From positions 20,982,533 to 21,046,532 of the forward strand of contig NC_135369.1 in NCBI RefSeq assembly GCF_049243985.1: a stretch of DNA of 64,000 nucleotides, given 5' to 3'. Under the pieces are notes generated by a model, which made no database searches, was not told where the DNA came from, and worked only from the letters and a program-made list of their open reading frames with translations. The DNA comes from Paroedura picta (taxonomy: Eukaryota; Chordata; Lepidosauria; Squamata; Gekkonidae). Of this stretch, positions 57,476 to 64,000 are shown in pieces; the first letter of the stretch is position 1; each line of letters opens with the position of its first letter. Position numbers and translations under genes: made by a program.

Positions 57476-58535
57476 GCCTTTCCTTCCACCCCTCCCCCCA
57501 AGAGTAGGCCCTAAAATATAATTTAGAAACTGAACGAGAAATTAAAGGTTGATTGCGGCTTCCATTGAGGAGATATGTCTTTCCCCTTATATCTTCACAA
57601 TGAAACAAGGAGCTTGCGTTGCTTTTAAACAATATGAAGGCTGGGAATTCAGACAACTTGATCACTGTTGTTATGGTATTGTAATGCTTAGCAATACTTC
57701 CACTGTCAATTTTAAAAGAATGGGGGGGGGTGAACTGGGGCAGGGGTCATTTGAGAAAACTTGCCATGTGAAAGTCTTGTCACTGATCCACAGTTAAAAT
57801 GAGGCCACAGTTAAAATGAGGATACTGCACAAGCCCATGCCTGTGCAGAAAATCACCTCTTAAAAATACAAAAAAATACATTATAAATAAGTCACTGGAT
57901 TTCCTGGACTTAAACAGCTGCTGGTGGGGTGAAATTGGGGTGGGGGCTGTGAGACTCAAGAAGGAGGGCTAAACCTTCTCCCTATGCAGTATCTCCAATA
58001 GAAATCAGTCATCCCGAGCTGATATGGTTTGTCTTTTCCCCCCTACGCAAGCGAACATAGCAGCTTGGAGAAGAATTTCTGTTGAGGAAATGCATTGTGG
58101 GGGGGGGCAGGTTCAACCCTCCCCATCGAGAAGTCCAAATCTGAACCTCATGGATTCCCCAAGCTAGTGTGCATAAGAAAAACAGTCTTTGCAAAAATAT
58201 ATATACAGTTTATTAGAATAATTCCCAAAATACAAATTTATCTATTTGCAACATGCAACTCTAAAACCATTCAGTATAGAAAACAACAAAAACTAGCTCA
58301 TCTAGATTTGTATTAGATGGCACAATCCTACAGTCATGAAATTTAAGGCTTTCGCTCAAGTGTTTCCTACTTTGCGATCTTGTGATCCATTTGCAAATAA
58401 CCAGGACATAGTTGAGAACTTTAGTCTGCCAGAATCCAAGCTAGTCTCTTCCTTTCAGTTCACATCATTTTCTGGCTGAGGTCAGGCAGTGATGATTAAC
58501 CAATCAGGACATGTTCTTGATAGAGCCCTCTAGAT
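57476..58535. other. unique intergenic sequence
   Basis: A G run is at 57722 and another at 58098. No element or gene recognised. Confidence 0.35.
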
Positions 58536-58671
58536 CAGGAGTAGTCAACCTGTGGTTCTCCAGATGTTCATGGTCTACAATTCCCATGAGCCCCTGCCAG
58601 AAAACGCAGGCAGGGGCTCATGGGAATTGTAGTCCATGGACATCTGGAGGACCACAGGTTGACTACCCCTG
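58536..58671. mobile_element. palindromic hAT MITE, full length
   Basis: CAGGAGTAGTCAACCTGTGG to GGTTGACTACCCCTG. Flanks CTCTAGAT and CTCAGATC are an imperfect duplication. Confidence 0.88.
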
Positions 58672-58714
58672 CTCAGATCATTTCATCACTCTTGATTCTC
58701 CCCTTCCTGTAGGA

Positions 58715-58838
58715 CAGGGGTAGTCAACCTGTGGCCCTCCAGATGTCCATGGACTACAATTCCCATGAGCCCCTGCCAGCAAATAGTAGGGAATTGTAGT
58801 CCATGGACATCTGGAGGACCACAGGTTGACTACCCCTG
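58715..58838. mobile_element. palindromic hAT MITE, full length
   Basis: 124 bp, CAGGGGTAGTCAACCTGTGG to GGTTGACTACCCCTG. CTGTAGGA and CTGTAGGC flank it. It starts only 43 bp after the previous copy. Confidence 0.9.
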
Positions 58839-59157
58839 CTGTAGGCTGTGAATCCCGGGTAACCACACCTGCAAGATGGACTTAGTTCTGGACAATTTCT
58901 CTCCCTCTGAGAGAAATCAGGAATGTTTTGCCTCACAAATTAGGGGCACATTATGACTACTTTTTAAAAGATTAAAACTAGCCAGATCTCCAGAGTAATA
59001 TGTAGCCCATCCATTGCACTAGATGCTACTTCCTTTCTGTCTTCCAGGAAAGCTAAGGCAATAATTTACCAATTAAAAAGTAGGCGTAAGAGATTAACAA
59101 TCCTCTCCTCATTTTTGAACACTTTTCTTTCTTGCTATGAATTTTCTAAAAGCAGCA

Positions 59158-59206
59158 TGACAGACAGACAGACAGACAGACAGACAGAAAGAAAGACAGA
59201 AAGAAA
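59158..59206. repeat. (GACA)n(GAAA)n microsatellite
   Basis: About seven GACA units then GAAA variants. Confidence 0.92.
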
Positions 59207-60284
59207 GATTGCTCTCCCTTCATAATGGGGGGCATATCCACATTTGAAAACATTTTCCCCACATTTACAAGTGCAATCATGTTTACCTTCTAAACAAAGA
59301 GGATGGTGTGTTTCCAATGCATGGGGGACCTCCCTTCTCCACTTCAAATTGTTATTTTAAATGGTGTTTGCACCTACATAGCACTAAATTTCAATAAAAT
59401 CCCCAAGAAAGGGTTAAATTTTCTAAAAAGAGAGAGTGCTTTAAAGGTGGGCAGGGCCTCTTCTCTCCATTTCCAGCCACCTCCACAGCCCACCTGTCCT
59501 TGCTCCCTTTGCACGAACAATTGGGATTGTGGCCCCCCCACCAACCCAGAGCAAGCGCATCTTTTACAAATGACTCAAAAATGCTTCCAAGGCAGCAGCT
59601 CTGTTGCAAAGAAAATTGTTGACTTTCGGTCTGCTTTTGTATAATTTCCCCTGCTGCTGTCGCTAATTACCAAAGCAAAGATAGCTGGGATGAAGGGAAT
59701 TCTCCCGTGAGCCTGAATATCGGGTCACAGATCATAAGAGATGGCAAGATGGGAAGAGAAGTAGCGTTTCACAGGAAAGGATGCTAAATTGGTTCCCGTG
59801 TGTGTGGAAAACGCTTTGAGAATTCATCCGTCACAGCTCCACGTGTGTGCTTAACAGAATTTAGCAACTCTTCTCTCCATTCTCCGAGGTACTAAAAATA
59901 ATCCTGCAGTCCAACAATCAGAATCCAGAGCAGTAGATCTATAGAAGCTATGTTTGAAACACTAGGGAAAAAAGGTTTAGCTTACTGAGAAATCTTTGAG
60001 GCAGACTTTTCAAGAGTCAGGGTCCTTAAATGGAGCCTCCGTGTTCAAAGGCATCATACCCCTGACTACTAGTTCCTGAGGGACAAAGTGATGAATGACT
60101 GCGCCTGGGCACCAGATTTACTTATAAGGAAGACATCCCCAATTATAATAAGCACCCTAAGAAAAAAATGATGCACAAAAGGCTTTAAAAAATGTATAAA
60201 TCTAACTTGCAGGGAGATTGAAGTCAGACTGTTTTTTCTTGATGGCACAAGTGAAAAAGAGAAGCCTGGTCTTCCTTTCAGATA
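59207..60284. other. unique intergenic sequence, regulatory candidate
   Basis: No repeat recognised. The 59640-59960 part (GTCGCTAATTACCAAAGCAA, GTACTAAAAATAATCCTG) may be conserved non-coding DNA. Confidence 0.35.
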
Positions 60285-60528
60285 AATTTGTTGTTGTTAG
60301 TTGCGAAGTCATGTCCATCCCATTGCAACCCCATGGACAATGATCCTCCAGGCCTTCCTGTCCTCTACCATTCCCCGGAGTCCATTGAAGCTCGCACCGA
60401 CTGCTTCAGTGACTCCATCCAGCCACCTCATTCTCTGTCGTCCCCTTCTTCTTTTGCCCTCAATCGCTCCCAGCATTAGGCTCTTCTCCAGGGAGTCCTT
60501 CCTTCTCATGAGGTGGCCAAAGTAAAAT
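60285..60528 (-). mobile_element. BovB (RTE) LINE 3' end
   Basis: The minus strand encodes DSLEKSLMLGAIEGKRRRGR, QRMRWLDGVTEAVGASFNGL and VEDRKAWRIIVHGVAMGWT. The tail has GTTGTTAG on the plus strand. Confidence 0.92.
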
Positions 60529-60779
60529 AGATAAATAGGATACCTTATATGTGAACTTCCTGTACCCCCCCCACCAAAAAACCCCCCTCAAAGCATCCAT
60601 CACTATTATATTAGCTATAATAGCTAAGCAGTCTACCTCAGCTTCTTATGCTGCTTGGAGGCAAAGAATGAGAGCGTGCTGCAGCTTCTGCAGCCTGCTC
60701 CTGAGTTTCCAGAAGCGCATAACTCATGCTTGTTGGAGGAAAGATGCTGGATGAGATGAACTGATTTGGCAGGCCTCTT

Positions 60780-61330
60780 CTAAAATCCTTTTTTAATTAT
60801 ATTTTTAGTTCTAGGCCGCTCCTCTCAGTCTTGGGGCTGCTCACACCTGTTAAAAGTTCATACATAATAAATAAAACCATATGCACTTAAAACAATCTGT
60901 TTAAACTAATCCTTATCCATTATTGCTCCTCTATATATTTATGAAACAGCCTGGGGGGTGGGATGTGTCCGGCTGTCCAAGTTGGAATAGGGCCAATCAG
61001 GGTGCAGCCAGCTTTGTCCTGATTGGCCCTGCCCCTGCAGCTCCCACCCTCCGTCCCTAGCCTCTTTGCTCTCAGACTCCTCAGTGCCTGGAGCCAGCAG
61101 CAAGTGAGAAGGCCCTGGGCAAAGGGTCGTGGTGGAGGGCTTGCTAACAAGGGCCTCTTGGCCTGCTAGGCTGGGACTCCCGGCCTGCTGACTGCCTGCT
61201 AAGGAGCTCTGTCTCAGGCCTGCCCCACGATCTGGCTACGAGCTGCAGCCCAAAGCCACCTTAAGCTGCCTGGCCAGGGGACGGGGCCCTTTCAAGGCCC
61301 GTTCTTACTAACAGGCTTTGAAGCTAGTAA
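60780..61330 (-). mobile_element. possible L2-type tail followed by unclassified G+C-rich repeat
   Basis: TTCTAGGCCGCTCCTCTCAG..CAATAAAACCATATGC-like sequence to about 60910 looks like a minus-strand LINE tail. What follows, to TTTCAAGGCCCGTTCTTACT, seems repetitive in style but I cannot name it. Confidence 0.3.
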
Positions 61331-61661
61331 CAAATAACCCAACAAGCATGCTCCATCTCTGAGACCTGGGGACAGCTTGGATAGGACAGAGGAGGTGGCC
61401 AGGAGGGGTGGGGTGGATTTAGATGTCAAAAGTTAACACATGCCTTGCCCTCAACCACATACCTGGTGGAAGAGCGCCCCCTGGAACCTTGACAGTTCTG
61501 GACAGGAGAGAGTCCCTGACCATGTGGGGAGGAGGCAAATAGAGCACACGCCAAACAAACAGAGATGGTCCTAAAGTAAGGTTTCACCCACCACTGCTTT
61601 ATTAGCATAAGGGATGCTCTGATTCATGCAGGAAATCACGGGAATAGGAGAATTCAAGCAT

Positions 61662-61716
61662 CTCACCCGCTTGAAGGCTATCAGGGAGCTCACCCGCTTG
61701 AAGGCTATCAGGGATC
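61662..61716. repeat. short tandem duplication
   Basis: CTCACCCGCTTGAAGGCTAT occurs twice, at about 61662 and 61689, followed by a third diverged unit. Confidence 0.85.
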
Positions 61717-61730
61717 ACACCAGCTTCATG

Positions 61731-62279
61731 GCTGATAGCTCAGAGAACAAGCACCCAGGACTTGAGGTCCCCAACCGAAAGCTTGGGACCCATCTCCTTA
61801 GATCTTATTGGCAGTAGCTTTCCAGAGGGTACGGGCAAAAGTTTCACCTCACCAATAGTGATCCATTAACTAGGGAGCGAGTGGCAAAGGGGCAGAGAGA
61901 CTCAGCCAAACTCATGTCGTAGCTTTAAACAAATCACTCTTTCAACCTTCTTCAGGCAGCTATAAGGGGATGATGATGGTACTGGGCTACCCTACAGGGT
62001 TGTTTGTAAGGATGACAAGAGAATTGAATGCTTGTATTCAGCAGCACACAAGCGGAGAAATAGATGCGGCAAAGTTCCACTTTCCTCCCTTTATATTCTA
62101 ATGCCCAGAAATTGGTCGCACAATATCTGACTTTGCATGTTGCTATCTTTTCTTCTTCTTTTTTTACATTTTCACTTATGCATAGAAATAGAAATTTCGC
62201 ACTAGATCTAATACAAGGTACATTAAATGTTTTGGATACTGAAAGCACTATATAAGGTGAAATATTATTACTGTACCTG
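61731..62279. other. intergenic sequence with an old CORE-SINE remnant
   Basis: GGGCTACCCTACAGGGTTGT and AATTGAATGCTTG at about 61983-62036 look like a CORE-SINE 3' part. The rest is unassigned. Confidence 0.35.
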
Positions 62280-62395
62280 AAACTACAAAATTTGAGTCCT
62301 ATGGCAGCTTTAAGAAAAACAAAGATTTATTCAAGGCCTGAGCTTTCGTGTGCAGGCACACTTCCTCAGACAGGGATCATAAGAGTACAGATATA
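62280..62395 (-). mobile_element. Penelope-like short repeat with best hammerhead-like module
   Basis: The minus strand reads CTGAGGA (62363-62369), GTGTGC-CT-GCACAC (62348-62361, perfect 6-bp stem), GAAA (62344-62347), then GCTCAGGCC, AATAAATC and TTAAAGCTGCCATAGGACTC. Confidence 0.68.
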
Positions 62396-62934
62396 AGGAG
62401 AAAGTAAATTAGTAGCAAATTGGTAAACGGCATCATAACATCCTAAATATGCAGTATAATTCCTTGCTAGAAAAGCAAATCAGCCCTTTAGGTTCCATTG
62501 TCGTTCACGAAAACATAGGGGGACATAAAAATATTAAGGTTAGTGATTAATGGCAGACACTTTCCCAGTTGTGAAAATAATTAAAAGAGATTTGTTGCCA
62601 GCCCCATCCATCTCCACCCAAGCATGGAAGCATCCCCATAAGTGACAAGATGTGCTGAGTTTATTCTCCCATCCTGAAACCAAAGAGTTAGATTCTAAAT
62701 TATATTATAGACTTATTACTTACATCACATTACAGTCTCATTGCCCCAAATAAAATAAAGAGGGGATTGTAAGTAATGTAGATATAAGAGTTGGATAAGG
62801 TTAGCATACGCAGTGAGATAAGAAACCAATCTCCTTGTTGAGTCCTGGGGATTCCATTGTTGTACTACTTCTAACCAATATGGCTACCTACTTGAATGTA
62901 CCTGGAACTGTGAACAGAAGATGGTAAACTACAG
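62396..62934. other. A+T-rich intergenic sequence
   Basis: Nothing recognised. Confidence 0.35.
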
Positions 62935-63145
62935 GTTTTCCAAAAGACATATAAAACTGCCTTACCCCAAGGCTAGGCTAGGCTAGCCCAGTTCCCTCAA
63001 ACTGGTACTAACTGTCTGAGATCAAGTTTATTTGCTGTCCAAAAGATCCTACTGTCACCAGAAATGGAAGGGATCAAACCTTGGGACTTTCAGCTTGTTC
63101 ATCTAGAATAAAAGCACAACCAGTTGACTACACTCAAGTGCTCTC
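62935..63145 (-). mobile_element. tRNA-derived SINE, decayed
   Basis: AAAACTGCCTTACCCCAAGG, GATCAAACCTTGGGAC and GACTACACTCAAGTGCTCTC fit a reversed tRNA-headed SINE. Confidence 0.45.
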
Positions 63146-63284
63146 CCAATCATTTTGAAATGGTCTAAATTCACTCGGTATCAGGATCTGCTCCCCCTAA
63201 AAAAAGGAATCATTGAAACTGCAAGAGCCTGTGACCCACAGGCTGGGGAACACAGACTTAGAACATGGTCAGAGGGAAGGTTTA

Positions 63285-63476
63285 TCAAAGGAGTCCATCT
63301 TTGGAAATGTTTAAACAGAGTCTGGATAGCAATCTGATGGAGAGGCTGATTCTGTGAAGGTTCAAGGGGGTTGCAGGTTACAGTGGATGAGCGATAGGGA
63401 TGTGAGTGTCCTGCATAGTGCAGGGGGTTGGACTAGATGACTCATGAGGTCCCTTCCAACTCTATGATTCTATAAG
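63285..63476 (+). mobile_element. CR1 LINE 3' end, second subfamily
   Basis: GAAATGTTTAAACAGAGTCT..GGGGGTTGGACTAGATGACT..CAACTCTATGATTCTAT. The same subfamily as 44143-44410. Confidence 0.82.
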
Positions 63477-64000
63477 TCCAGTGCAACAAAGCAAACATTT
63501 GGTGCTGGGCTTTGGCGTTCCCCAGAATCGGCAGCAGCCCCGGCTGGACGGCTTTGGGCCGCAGCCCGTCCCGCTGCTGCTCGACTTTCAGCAGCCAGGA
63601 AATTGGGGGTGGGGAGAGCTTACTGCGCTGTCCACAGGGAGACCTGTTGGCTGTCCACAGAGTGGTGGAGGCACAGACAACGAAGGCAGCTGCTGCTTTC
63701 GCCTTGCCAGCCATCGGCTCCAAGGGCCGGGGAGGGGGAGAGGGAACGGATGAAAGGATCTCTCTCTCACTCTAAAGGGGGAAATAACAGAGGGGCATAA
63801 AGCCCCCTGCAGAACCTGTATGAGAACCAATGAGCTATACACAGGGACATATTTGGAATAACAACGTACCCTTCTGGTTATTCCAAACTCCAAAGGAAAA
63901 AGAAAGGGGGGGGGGTCTTTGGGAAAAGGTGTAGAAAATGATCAGAGATTTGAAGCATCTTCTTTATAAGCTGGATGCGCTACAAATAAGGGGGTATGTT
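63477..64000. other. unique sequence to the window end
   Basis: Open frames on both strands at 63480-63775 have no recognised family. A G run is at 63907. Confidence 0.35.

Noticed and set aside
60940-61330. A long terminal repeat
   Set aside because: The G+C-rich block with CCAAT boxes has a promoter-like look, but no paired copy, TG..CA ends, primer site or related coding remnant was seen.
44000-64000. NCSTN exons on the 5' side of NHLH1
   Set aside because: No nicastrin-like reading was recognised in any frame.

Overview
The window is vertebrate nuclear DNA from a squamate reptile, most likely a lizard. The repeats say so: Sauria SINEs with BovB-type tails, BovB LINE pieces, many CR1 and L2-type LINE ends, 5S rRNA-derived SINEs, MIR-like tRNA-derived SINEs and several non-autonomous hAT families. 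Two single-copy genes stand out, both with intact frames. I cannot resolve the species.

Gene 1 (plus strand, 1883-16025) has six coding exons with consensus splice sites and matching phases. They give a 353-residue protein of the GARIN (FAM71, Golgi-associated RAB2 interactor) family. The conserved domain is in exons 1-3, an acidic low-complexity region in exon 4, and a basic tail in exons 5-6. Its introns are packed with CR1, MIR-like SINE, 5S-SINE, Sauria SINE and hAT insertions.

Gene 2 (minus strand) is NHLH1 (HEN1/NSCL1), a neuronal bHLH factor of 136 residues, coded wholly in one exon at 36079-36489. A 5'UTR intron of about 6.2 kb leads back to a CpG island (about 42780-43990). That island carries a minus-strand TATA box, two CCAAT boxes, a proposed non-coding first exon and a strong splice donor. 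The two genes are convergent, with about 20 kb of repeat-rich DNA between them.

16-36 kb is intergenic: simple repeats, LINE ends, a complete hAT copy with target duplications (20969-21359), a BovB split by a SINE, and unique blocks at 24.2-24.6, 28.0-28.6 and 32.2-32.6 kb that look like regulatory candidates. 44-64 kb lies upstream of NHLH1 and holds no recognisable coding gene. It is made of LINE/SINE layers plus unique blocks (47.7-48.7, 49.2-50.4, 55.4-57.0, 59.2-60.3 kb) that could contain NHLH1 enhancers.

The most unusual signal is a family of short dispersed retroposons, probably Penelope-like. Four copies keep a hammerhead-ribozyme-like layout: a CTGATGA-like core, then a short hairpin, then GAAA or a remnant of it. 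The hairpin stem differs in sequence between copies yet still pairs. Other notable structures are a 568-bp foldback insertion in an L2 LINE flanked by 18-bp direct repeats, a second foldback split by one of the short retroposons, at least fourteen copies or halves of a palindromic hAT MITE, and a long (AAGGG)n tract just upstream of a small exon of the GARIN gene. No retroviral or other LTR element was recognised.
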